This document shows, one piece after another, positions 1 through 8,742 of a stretch of DNA of 64,000 bases; within the stretch, counting starts at the first letter, position 1, and the number at the start of each line of letters is the position of its first letter. Source of the DNA: an uncultured Bacteroidota bacterium. Lineage in GTDB: Bacteria; Bacteroidota; Bacteroidia; Bacteroidales; SZUA-534. Location: assembly GCA_946414435.1 (NCBI GenBank), contig CAMKOM010000010.1, positions 1 to 64,000 on the forward strand. Reading direction: 5' to 3'. The notes beneath the pieces are model-generated. The model saw only the letters and a list, made by a program, of their open reading frames with translations, made no database searches and was not told where the DNA came from. A program made the translations under genes and the position numbers.

Positions 1-110
1 CACTGCACTCGGACCGAGTGGACCGCGCCAGCCTTATATCGGTGGGCGCCAGCGCCGGTGTGATTTGGGACTTCTGGCTTGCTCATTACAAGACGAAACC
101 GAAATTCTAA
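1..110 (+). CDS. C-terminal end of an unidentified protein (partial)
   Basis: An open frame in phase with base 3 enters from the left edge and stops at the TAA at 108-110, giving the last 35 residues of a protein. The visible part contains a hydrophobic stretch (ISVGASAGVIWDFW) followed by a basic tail (KTKPKF), which could be the end of a membrane or outer-membrane protein. I do not recognise the family. A strong terminator follows 30 bases later, which supports this being a real gene end. Confidence 0.5.
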   Translation, partial: LHSDRVDRASLISVGASAGVIWDFWLAHYKTKPKF

Positions 111-139
111 CACAAATAATTGTGATATCACACTTTTCT

Positions 140-180
140 AAAAATCAGCAATTTGACCACAATTGCTGATTTTTCTTTTT
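140..180 (+). terminator. Rho-independent terminator
   Basis: A perfect 13-14 bp stem (arms 140-153 and 161-174, 7-base loop) runs directly into a T-rich tract. It ends the gene entering from the left and insulates the large surface-protein gene that begins at 234. Confidence 0.85.
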
Positions 181-233
181 TGTAGGTACAATAATTATTG
201 GTTATTTTGTGGGATATAAAAAAAACAATTACT

Positions 234-3200
234 ATGAAGAAATATTTGGCAATGGCTCTCGTAGCCGCCTCACTTAACGCATTCGGTCAAAATGAAGTTT
301 ATTTGAGCGAAGGTTTTGAACATGATGGTTCAATGCCTGAAGGTTGGTCACAAATATATTTAGGCAACATCTACGAAAAACCCGACGATTTGGCTTGGGA
401 AGCAAGGGAAGGCGGCGGAAAGCCTGCCGGAAGCGAAGTTACCAAACCGGAACATGCCCACAATGGCGAATATAATGCAAGACTTTACTATCTGGCCGTT
501 GAGCATATGCACAGTATGTATCTTGCCAGCCCGATAATCAATTTTGAGAATGCACACAAGCCATTGCTGACATTCTGGTACTCACAATACAAAGACCGCG
601 CAAGTGCAACTGACTCATCAGAGATTGACAACTTCGAGATATCACTCTACTATAGAATATTGGAATCGATTGACACTACATGGCAGAAAATACGCGACTA
701 TCAAAGTCCAACCGACGATGACGAACCTTGGAAATGCGACTCAATATGGTTGCCAGAAATAATGACCGGCAAAAAGAAAATTCAAATCGCATTCCTCGGG
801 AAAACCAAAACATTAGGCCACGGTTGCTGTCTTGACGACATCAAAATTGAAGAAACACAAATCACCAACAAATACGTTGGAAGCATAACCGCATCACACC
901 CTACAACAGACATTATCCCCACCAGTTCAAACGACAATGCCATACTGAAGCTGCGGGTACAGATTCTGGGCAACAGCGGGACCTTCTATCTAAATACACT
1001 TTCAACCATTGTTACCCAACTCAAGCAAAAGGGCAATACTCAAGAGCCAGCCAATGCCATAAAAACGAACGGCATCAAACTGTACTACACTGAAAGCGAT
1101 ATTTTCACCACAGACAATCTGCTTGCAACTACTTCTGTTACTAACAACAAGGCCACATTCAGCAATATCAGTTTCGATATGCCCGCAGGTTACAACTACC
1201 TGTGGATAACCTGCGACATTGATGACGATAACGAGCACCGATTCCGCAATGTCAAAGTTGATATGAAAATTGAACCGGAATCGATCAACATTGGCGGACT
1301 GAAATACCCAGCTTCAACACTCGATCCTGCTGGTGACCGTACAATTAACGAGTCTATTTTTGTTGATGACTTTGAAAACGCAAGCCTAACAAACAGCCAA
1401 TGGCCATTCTGGGAAGGAGAGTTTGAACGAGCACAAACGCTAAAAGAAGATAATCCATCGTACGTTTATGGAAACAGCCATGGCGGAAACGCCAACCCCA
1501 CCTACCCCCACGGTGGCGGTAACTGGATTATCGGCACCGATATAACAGGCAAGGGCGACAACCCTGGCGGCATTGAAACCGGTGTCAGCAGCAACAACTG
1601 CTACGTTGAGACAAAACCATTCGACTGCTACTACTACAAAGGTATCAGCTTGATTTTTTACAGATGGTTGAATATCTGCGATTTGGACACTGCCTATGTA
1701 AGCATTAGCACCGACGAAGGCACAACATGGGAAAATGTCTGGACTAGCACATCAACCATCCTCAACAAGAGTTGGACATACCAGAATCTTGACTTGAAAA
1801 ACGTTGCCGACCGCACACCAAACATCAAACTGAGATTTGCACTCGGAAGCGCCGACCGAGAACAGAATATGCTCGCATACAGCGGCTGGAACATTGATGA
1901 TGTGGCACTTGTGGGCACATTTGTCTATATGGACGCCGCAACAACAGACATCATCTATCCAGTGAGTGACTGCGGCCTGAACTATGTAAAACCCATCATC
2001 AAAATTAAAAACGCAGGATTCAACAAGATTGAAACACCATTCACTGCAAGCTACTCTATCGATGGTGGTGAAACATGGGTCAATGAGACTGTAACCGCAC
2101 ATATCGAACGTGAAGATGAAATTGAATACGAATTCAATACTCCAGCCAACCTTAGCGAATGCGGCTGGTACGACATTAGAGCCCGTGTCACGCTTACCGA
2201 CGATGAGGACATCCGCAACAACAACGCACAAAAGAATATTATATCATTGCCATACATCAATCTGCCATACGCTGAAAATTTCAGCACTTTCGGCTATTGG
2301 TACAGCGAGGACGAAACATGGCAATACACCAAACCGGAGAGTTCCTCATACTGCTGGACAACAAATCCCGGCAACAGCACCTGCACTCTTGAGAGCCCAT
2401 GCTTCGACATGAGCGATGTGCAGAAGCCAATTATCGAATTCAAAGTAAAAGGCCACTCAAACTCTACCGATGGCTTGGCACTTTACTACTCAACCGATGC
2501 CAATCACCAAACGTGGAATCTTGTTCCAAGCTACCCTATTGCTTACCCTCACGCAAGTTGGAAATGGTATAACACAAACAGTATAAACGCGCTAGGCTCT
2601 GCCGGTTGGAGCGGTGATATTGACAACTGGACCCGCTATATGCAACTACTGCCAGATGCGGTTGCCGGTAACCCAACTGTAAAACTGAAATTTGTTTTCA
2701 AGGCCGAAGATGCTGAAAGCGACTATAGCTTTTCAATCGATGATATCCGCATGTACGAATCGCCTGTTGATGCAGGTGTTGTGGCAATCAAACCAGAAAG
2801 CAAATGCCATCTGCTTAAAGAGCAACCGATTACCGTATCAATTAAAAACTTCGGCAACCGAGCAATCACTCCTGCCGACAGCCTTATTGCTAGCGTCACC
2901 ATCAATGACAAAACCACATTTACTGACACATTCTTTGTCGCCGAGAATGTTGCAAAGGATGGTATATTCGAACACACATTCCGTGAAACCTACGATATGT
3001 GGTACAAAATGGCCTACAAGATGGAGGCTACCACATTGATTAAAGGCGACACCCTTTTGTTCCACAATCCAAGCAACGACGCAACCGGACCAATCACTGT
3101 CAATGTATTAGGCGAGCCGCAATACGACCTTGGCGCCGACATTGGAACAATGTCACCCGAATCTTATGCTGTTGCTGCCGAGAAAACCAAAAATGAGAAA

Positions 3201-6200
3201 TTCGATCAATACAAATGGTTCTACGCTGACTCAATTGAGAATGGTAACTTAAAGACCGTTGGCACCAATTGGATTTTGCCAAGATTGAAGGATTTTGGAA
3301 CTGATCAAGAATACTATTGCTACATTAAAGTAAAAGTCAAAGGACAGGACTGCTACGAAAAAGATTCGGTTAAAGTCATACACTCACATTACGATGTAGG
3401 TATTGTTGAGGCATCATCTGTTTTGACACCTGCCACATTCTGCGGGAACAAAGATTTTGAGAACAAAATAAAAGTTACCGTAAAGAATTATTCCGATCAA
3501 TTTGTTGTGGAAAGAGATTCTACAATCAGTATCTGCTACCAGATAAAAGACGCTGATGGTAAGCTAATAACCATTGCCGAAGATACCACACTGACAGCCG
3601 ACTTTGCGGCAAACGCCACCTTCGACTACACATTCAAACAGCAGCCGAAGTTTGAGTATTACGGAAGCCAGCAAATCAGTTACTTCACCCTGATTTATGC
3701 CGACTTGCATCATGAAAATGACTCGATCACAAAAGACATTACCGTTTGGGCTCCTCCAACCGTTGACTTAGGTGCTGACAGCGTGCTGACAACTGATCCG
3801 ACAACAATGCCGGCAACCCTCACCACAGAACTTATCAGTGGTGCAAAATACAAATGGAACAACACTGGTGCACCAACGTTGAACAACAACTCGTTCACAA
3901 TCCCAGTCATGACAACTGCTTTGTATTGGGTGGAAGTTACTGACCAAAACAATTGCGCAACTATTGCTGACAGCGTGCAGATTGTCAGCGACAACTGGGT
4001 ATTGGCCGATTTGCTTTCGCCAATCGACTACTGTGACCCGCAAAGCGGCCTTGACATTACTGTTCGCATCGAGAACAACAGCCCCAACTCATACAACGCC
4101 GGTTATAAGATTCCGGCAACAGTAACATTCAACGGAAACACATTCACTGAGACAATCACACTCTCACAAAAACTTGAAGCGAATAGCAATATGGTATTCA
4201 CTTTCAACAATAAAGTGGATATGCCGAGAATTGGTGCTTATAACTTAAGCGTGAAAATCAATCCTGAGCACGATATCAACCGCAATGACAACATCATCAA
4301 TAAGGAAGTTGATATTTGGGGCACCCCACGTTTGAACATTGGTCCCGACACCATTTTCACACTGCGCCCCGACACACTCAGACTGCGTGTTAATTCAAAC
4401 TTCAATGGTTGCGAATGGTTCTATGACGGCAGATATGAGAGTAGCTTATCGAATAAATTTATTTGCACCCCAACAAGCAACGTCTGCCATGTATTCGCCA
4501 TCAACGAGCACGAATGCTACGCCGATGACCAAAAAACCAACCATTATGACTTTTACGCAGAGAATACAGCATCTGGCTACTGCGCAACGGACACCATTGT
4601 CATAATCAAAACAAACATCGATATTGAGAATATTGAATCGCCTGTTGCCGCTTGCGACATCGAATCGTTCAACATTGTCAAACTGACTTTAAGAAACAGC
4701 GGATTAGACATCATCAAAAACGGTTCGCAATTGCCAATAATGATTAAAATAGGCGACAACGCACCTGTACGTAAAGAATATGTAATTCAAACGCCATTCG
4801 AACCTTACGATGTCACAGAAACTGACATTACTGCCGTCATACCGTTCGATTTCAACTTCGATAAAAACGAGACCTACCCAGTAACAGCATGGCTAGATTG
4901 GAATATGGACCGTTTCCATAAGAATGACACCATATCGACGGTAGTGAGCCAATACCCCACTCCCGATCCTTTCACTTTGGGTGACGACATTTACACCACA
5001 AATCCGGACACAGTTGTTTTAAGAGCTCCGCAGAATTATTACAACTACAGTTGGAGCGGTGGGCAATCGAACACAGACATGTTGGCTGTAAGTTATATTG
5101 GGACAAGAATTTATGGTGTGAAAGTTAGCAATCAATACGGTTGCTCATATTCTGATTCTTTGGTTGTATCACTCACCCATCCAGAAATCGACATCACTGG
5201 ATTGGGATTCAGCACCGACATCTGCGAAAGCGAGTCTCTGTCGAACGTGTCGTTCAATCTGAAAAACACAGGTGTTGACATTATCGCTCGCGGAAGCCAA
5301 ATCGACGTTGAGTACAGCATCAATGGCTCAGCACCCGTGATTGAGACTTACAAAGTCGGTCGCACACTTAGCAGCGGCGAATCGGTAGCCATAACGTTCA
5401 AGCAACAAGCCGATTTACGCAATGCCGCGAATTACGCACTTAACATCACAGCTCGTATTGCCGACACGGTTGCCGTATCGTCAAAAGACTACACTGTGAC
5501 AGTCCACGAAAGCCCGAAAGTATCGTTGGGCAATGACATATCGACATTTGAGCAAAGCGTAACACTGAATGCCGGCCCTGGATATAGTTCATATTCATGG
5601 AGCACTGGTGCGACAACCGACAAGATTGAAGTAACAACTGATGGCGAATACTGGGTTAAAGCAGCCAATGCCTATGGTTGCCAAAATGCCGACACCATCA
5701 AAGTCCGACTGATTCCCGCGACCGTCACCGTATACGAACTGAAAAGTCCGAAATCGGCTTGCAGCCTAGACAAGACGCCAATAACAATCAATATTGTGAA
5801 CAATGGTACAGACAAAATCGAGAAGGGCAATTCCTACGAAATCAAATGCACCATCGACAACGACAGCACAATCAGTATTTCGGGTGAACTGACAGTTGAT
5901 TTTGAAACCCAAAGCCACTTCGACATTAACATGAACGATCTGCTGACAACAGACCGCGCTGGCACGCACAAACTTGCGTTCACCATCAGTATCGAAGGCG
6001 CGGTTATCGACCAGTCGGAATTCGAATATGAGATTTACGGCACGCCGAAATTAGCATTCGAAAACGATGAAATCGGCGTTAGCGGTTACCCATACACCCT
6101 CGCTCCGACATCATCACTAGCCGATGCAACATTCAAGTGGGACAACGGATCGGAAACGAGCTCCATTGAAGTGACTGCCGACGGAACATATACCCTAACA

Positions 6201-6509
6201 GTTACTGACAAGCACAAATGCTCTACCACAAAATCGGTTACTATCATCACTGGTATCAATAATTCTGCAGTTGCCGACATTGCTGTATACCCGAATCCGG
6301 CCAACGATATTGTGAACATTGATTTCGGCGGGCAAATAACCAATGGCTGCCAGATTCTGATTGCCAACGCTTCAGGACGGATAATATTTGCATCGAGACA
6401 AACATCTGATATTATGCAGATTGCCGTCGATGACTGGGCTCAAGGCATCTATTTCATTAAGATCACCAGCAAGAACGAAAGTCGCATTGTAAAATTTGTG
6501 AAAGAATAG
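234..6509 (+). CDS. Giant T9SS-secreted multidomain surface protein
   Basis: This 2091-residue protein begins with a signal peptide (MKKYLAMALVAASLNAFGQ). I chose the ATG at 234 because the 12 residues added by the in-frame start at 198 would precede a normal signal peptide. Three jelly-roll/MAM-like segments lie near residues 20-200, 365-560 and 660-850 (each has a FE/EN..W pattern and ends in a DDI or DDV motif). About seven modules follow, starting near residues 579, 858, 1069, 1265, 1473, 1662 and 1842. Most open with a Cys-led beta-rich repeat resembling CARDB (C...I.N.G...I..G) and continue with an Ig-like part that has LG.D and W..G motifs. The last about 75 residues are a type A T9SS sorting domain (VYPNPANDIVNI, ending GIYFIKI...IVKFVKE). 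It should be exported by the type IX system and anchored or released at the cell surface. An adhesive or structural role is inferred; no catalytic domain is visible. Confidence 0.9.
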   Translation: MKKYLAMALVAASLNAFGQNEVYLSEGFEHDGSMPEGWSQIYLGNIYEKPDDLAWEAREGGGKPAGSEVTKPEHAHNGEYNARLYYLAVEHMHSMYLASPIINFENAHKPLLTFWYSQYKDRASATDSSEIDNFEISLYYRILESIDTTWQKIRDYQSPTDDDEPWKCDSIWLPEIMTGKKKIQIAFLGKTKTLGHGCCLDDIKIEETQITNKYVGSITASHPTTDIIPTSSNDNAILKLRVQILGNSGTFYLNTLSTIVTQLKQKGNTQEPANAIKTNGIKLYYTESDIFTTDNLLATTSVTNNKATFSNISFDMPAGYNYLWITCDIDDDNEHRFRNVKVDMKIEPESINIGGLKYPASTLDPAGDRTINESIFVDDFENASLTNSQWPFWEGEFERAQTLKEDNPSYVYGNSHGGNANPTYPHGGGNWIIGTDITGKGDNPGGIETGVSSNNCYVETKPFDCYYYKGISLIFYRWLNICDLDTAYVSISTDEGTTWENVWTSTSTILNKSWTYQNLDLKNVADRTPNIKLRFALGSADREQNMLAYSGWNIDDVALVGTFVYMDAATTDIIYPVSDCGLNYVKPIIKIKNAGFNKIETPFTASYSIDGGETWVNETVTAHIEREDEIEYEFNTPANLSECGWYDIRARVTLTDDEDIRNNNAQKNIISLPYINLPYAENFSTFGYWYSEDETWQYTKPESSSYCWTTNPGNSTCTLESPCFDMSDVQKPIIEFKVKGHSNSTDGLALYYSTDANHQTWNLVPSYPIAYPHASWKWYNTNSINALGSAGWSGDIDNWTRYMQLLPDAVAGNPTVKLKFVFKAEDAESDYSFSIDDIRMYESPVDAGVVAIKPESKCHLLKEQPITVSIKNFGNRAITPADSLIASVTINDKTTFTDTFFVAENVAKDGIFEHTFRETYDMWYKMAYKMEATTLIKGDTLLFHNPSNDATGPITVNVLGEPQYDLGADIGTMSPESYAVAAEKTKNEKFDQYKWFYADSIENGNLKTVGTNWILPRLKDFGTDQEYYCYIKVKVKGQDCYEKDSVKVIHSHYDVGIVEASSVLTPATFCGNKDFENKIKVTVKNYSDQFVVERDSTISICYQIKDADGKLITIAEDTTLTADFAANATFDYTFKQQPKFEYYGSQQISYFTLIYADLHHENDSITKDITVWAPPTVDLGADSVLTTDPTTMPATLTTELISGAKYKWNNTGAPTLNNNSFTIPVMTTALYWVEVTDQNNCATIADSVQIVSDNWVLADLLSPIDYCDPQSGLDITVRIENNSPNSYNAGYKIPATVTFNGNTFTETITLSQKLEANSNMVFTFNNKVDMPRIGAYNLSVKINPEHDINRNDNIINKEVDIWGTPRLNIGPDTIFTLRPDTLRLRVNSNFNGCEWFYDGRYESSLSNKFICTPTSNVCHVFAINEHECYADDQKTNHYDFYAENTASGYCATDTIVIIKTNIDIENIESPVAACDIESFNIVKLTLRNSGLDIIKNGSQLPIMIKIGDNAPVRKEYVIQTPFEPYDVTETDITAVIPFDFNFDKNETYPVTAWLDWNMDRFHKNDTISTVVSQYPTPDPFTLGDDIYTTNPDTVVLRAPQNYYNYSWSGGQSNTDMLAVSYIGTRIYGVKVSNQYGCSYSDSLVVSLTHPEIDITGLGFSTDICESESLSNVSFNLKNTGVDIIARGSQIDVEYSINGSAPVIETYKVGRTLSSGESVAITFKQQADLRNAANYALNITARIADTVAVSSKDYTVTVHESPKVSLGNDISTFEQSVTLNAGPGYSSYSWSTGATTDKIEVTTDGEYWVKAANAYGCQNADTIKVRLIPATVTVYELKSPKSACSLDKTPITINIVNNGTDKIEKGNSYEIKCTIDNDSTISISGELTVDFETQSHFDINMNDLLTTDRAGTHKLAFTISIEGAVIDQSEFEYEIYGTPKLAFENDEIGVSGYPYTLAPTSSLADATFKWDNGSETSSIEVTADGTYTLTVTDKHKCSTTKSVTIITGINNSAVADIAVYPNPANDIVNIDFGGQITNGCQILIANASGRIIFASRQTSDIMQIAVDDWAQGIYFIKITSKNESRIVKFVKE

Positions 6510-6518
6510 ATTGTTTAA

Positions 6519-6570
6519 CGGGATTTTGCGCTAGTCTGGAAACAGATACGCAAAATTCCGTTTTATTTTT
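6519..6570 (+). terminator. Probable terminator after the surface-protein gene
   Basis: Arms CGGGATTTTGCG (6519-6530) and CGCAAAATTCCG (6549-6560) pair with one bulge around a long loop and are followed by a T-rich tract. It lies 10 bases after the stop of the T9SS protein, and its T-tract ends about 45 bases before the truA start chosen here. Confidence 0.7.
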
Positions 6571-6616
6571 GAAAAATCCAGAAACGCAAGATTGTTTATC
6601 TAAACACGAACTACCA

Positions 6617-7357
6617 ATGCGCTACTTCATGGTTCTCGACTACAACGGTACAAACTTCTGCGGCTGGCAACGCCAACCGAGTGCCGACACCATACAGGAA
6701 CGCATTGAGCGAGCTCTGTCGGTTCTATTGAAAAATGATACCGAGATTACTGGTGCTGGCCGCACCGACACAGGTGTTCATGCCCGCAACTATGTGGCGC
6801 ACTTCGATTCGGATGTTGACAATCTGAACACCGACACCGATTTTCTATACCGATTAAACTGCATTCTGCCATTCGACATCAATGTTCAGCGCATTGCAAA
6901 GGTACATTCCGAAGCACATGCCCGATTCGATGCGACACGGCGCACTTATCGCTACTATACAACCTCACGAAAGGATGTTTTCGGATATCAGTTTGCCGAG
7001 CGTGTGCGCAATCTTAACATCGACACTATGAATGCCGCTGCCACAAAACTGTTGGATTACACTGATTTTACTAGCTTCAGCAAACTCAACACCGACGTCA
7101 AGACCAACAACTGCACCATATTTGATGCTCATTGGGAATCGGCCAACGGCGGCATGATTTTCACCATAACCGCCAACCGCTTTCTGCGCAACATGGTACG
7201 CGCCATCGTGGGGACACTCTTCGAAGTAGGCTACGGCAAAATTTCCATCGCCGACTTCTGCCACATTATCGAAGCCAAAGATCGTGGCCTGGCCGGAACT
7301 TCGGCACCGGCCAAAGCGTTATTTCTAGAAGAAATAGAGTATCCTTACAGCTTTTAG
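6617..7357 (+). CDS. truA: tRNA pseudouridine(38-40) synthase TruA
   Basis: TruA converts uridines 38-40 of the tRNA anticodon arm to pseudouridine. The 246-residue protein has the family signature GAGRTDTGVHA with the catalytic aspartate at residue 51. It also has the early DYNGTNFCGWQRQ motif and the late FLRNMVRAIVGT motif, so both halves of the enzyme are complete. I chose the ATG at 6617 rather than an in-frame start at 6569. The conserved core (RYFMVLDYNGT) begins there, and the extra residues would overlap the preceding terminator. The gene appears monocistronic, isolated by terminators on both sides, and converges on the flavodiiron protein gene. Confidence 0.95.
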   Translation: MRYFMVLDYNGTNFCGWQRQPSADTIQERIERALSVLLKNDTEITGAGRTDTGVHARNYVAHFDSDVDNLNTDTDFLYRLNCILPFDINVQRIAKVHSEAHARFDATRRTYRYYTTSRKDVFGYQFAERVRNLNIDTMNAAATKLLDYTDFTSFSKLNTDVKTNNCTIFDAHWESANGGMIFTITANRFLRNMVRAIVGTLFEVGYGKISIADFCHIIEAKDRGLAGTSAPAKALFLEEIEYPYSF

Positions 7358-7364
7358 CAATAAC

Positions 7365-7403
7365 AAAAAAATCCTCGAGAAGCTGAGCCTTTCGGGGATT
7401 TAA
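7365..7403. terminator. Bidirectional terminator between truA and the flavodiiron gene
   Basis: Arms AAATCCTCGA (7369-7378) and TCGGGGATTT (7392-7401) form a 10 bp stem with one G-T pair. It is flanked by A-rich sequence on the left and T-rich sequence on the right, so it could stop transcription from both convergent genes. Confidence 0.65.
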
Positions 7404-7421
7404 TTCCTAATTTACAACTAT

Positions 7422-8582
7422 TTATCGTGTCAGCTCATCGGCCAACTGCTTTAAAGCCGCTCGGCTGTCATCGTTCAACGTTGTTTTGATTGTAACAACC
7501 GTATCGGCAATGGTTATCTCTTTCATTGGTTCGAGCAAAGAGCGCATTGTGCGAGCCGCTGACGGTGCCCACGTTCCATTCTCAACCAAAGCCACAGTAC
7601 GTTTTTGGTAAGTTTTGTCTGCCAGATGGTTGATGAAATCGCGCATTAGCGGCATCACACCACCATCGTACGATGAGGCGCAAAGCACCATACGGTCGTA
7701 GCGGAAAGCATCCTCGACGCACTCGGCAATATCAGCACGTGAAAGGTCGGAAATGGCGACCTTCTCCCCTTTCGTTTCAAGCATTGCAGCAAGTTCTTCG
7801 GCGGCTTTGGCGGTGTTGCCGTGCAACGATGCATATGCAATAAAAACTCCCTTTGTCTCAGGCTGATAGGCCGACCACGTTTGATATAAATCGATGTAAT
7901 ATTCAAGATTCTCCTTCAAGATTGGGCCGTGCAGCGGGCAGATGGTCTGAATGTCGAGCGCAGCAGCTTTCTTCAGCAACGTCTGAACCGGGTTGCCATA
8001 TTTACCGACAATGTTGAAATAGTAGCGACGAGCTTCGCAAGCCCAATCGTCAGTCTCGTTGCAGAGTGCGCCGAACTTACCGAAAGCATCGGCGGCGAAT
8101 AGCACTTTTTCTGATGACTCGTACGAAACCATCACTTCGGGCCAGTGAATCATCGGTGCCATAATAAATTGCAGAGTATGAGTGCCAAGCGATAGCGTAT
8201 CGCCTTCTTTGACAGTGAGCACTCGTCCCGCGAAATCTGTCCCGAAGAACTGCGGCAAAAATGCAGCAGCCCTTGCCGAGCAAACAATTTTGCAATTGGC
8301 AAACGTTTCCATCACCCAACCGATGTTGGCCGAATGGTCAGGCTCAAGGTGGTGCACAATAAGATAATCTGGTTGGCGACTTGCAAGCGCATCCTTTAGT
8401 TTGGCCTGCCACTCATCGCTTTTGCGGATGTCCACCGTATCAGTAATAGCAATCTTCTCATCATCAATAAGATAAGAATTATAGGCCATACCTTCAGGCA
8501 CAACATACTGATTTTCGAACAAATCCAAATCGGTATCGTCACACCCGATGTAATAGATTGCCGAGTTTTCTTTAATTTTCAT
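7422..8582 (-). CDS. Flavodiiron protein (A-type flavoprotein, FprA/ROO family)
   Basis: Flavodiiron proteins reduce oxygen and/or nitric oxide in the cytoplasm of anaerobes, usually with electrons from rubredoxin or NADH:rubredoxin oxidoreductase. The 386-residue protein has an N-terminal metallo-beta-lactamase-like domain (1-240) and a C-terminal flavodoxin domain (from about 246, GVFIAYASLHGNT binding FMN). The diiron ligands appear complete: H78, E80, D82, H83, H146, D165 and H218 fit the family pattern H-x-E-x-D-H ... H ... D ... H. No rubredoxin or flavin-reductase extension is present, so it is the minimal class A type. It stands alone, and no electron donor gene is visible nearby. Whether O2 or NO is the main substrate cannot be read from the sequence. 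Confidence 0.93.
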   Translation of the reverse strand: MKIKENSAIYYIGCDDTDLDLFENQYVVPEGMAYNSYLIDDEKIAITDTVDIRKSDEWQAKLKDALASRQPDYLIVHHLEPDHSANIGWVMETFANCKIVCSARAAAFLPQFFGTDFAGRVLTVKEGDTLSLGTHTLQFIMAPMIHWPEVMVSYESSEKVLFAADAFGKFGALCNETDDWACEARRYYFNIVGKYGNPVQTLLKKAAALDIQTICPLHGPILKENLEYYIDLYQTWSAYQPETKGVFIAYASLHGNTAKAAEELAAMLETKGEKVAISDLSRADIAECVEDAFRYDRMVLCASSYDGGVMPLMRDFINHLADKTYQKRTVALVENGTWAPSAARTMRSLLEPMKEITIADTVVTIKTTLNDDSRAALKQLADELTR

Positions 8583-8692
8583 ATTATCTGCATTTTAAAA
8601 TTTATTTCACCAAATAGAATCGGTGACTAAAGATATAATTTCTCACAAAGCGAATTACTTTTTATTTTTTATATCTGAGACTTTATGAACAA

Positions 8693-8724
8693 GAAAAAAA
8701 GCTGCCCGATTGGACAGCTTTTTA
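8693..8724 (-). terminator. Terminator of the xylanase gene
   Basis: Arms AAAAAGCTG and CAGCTTTTT (9 bp) surround a short loop about 20 bases beyond the xylanase stop. Read on the minus strand the stem is followed by a T-run. Confidence 0.8.
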
Positions 8725-8742
8725 CCAAGCAACCTTATCAAA

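Noticed and set aside
1752..2231. 159-residue minus-strand frame inside the T9SS gene
   Set aside because: A shadow in the middle of a continuous repeat protein; no supporting signal.
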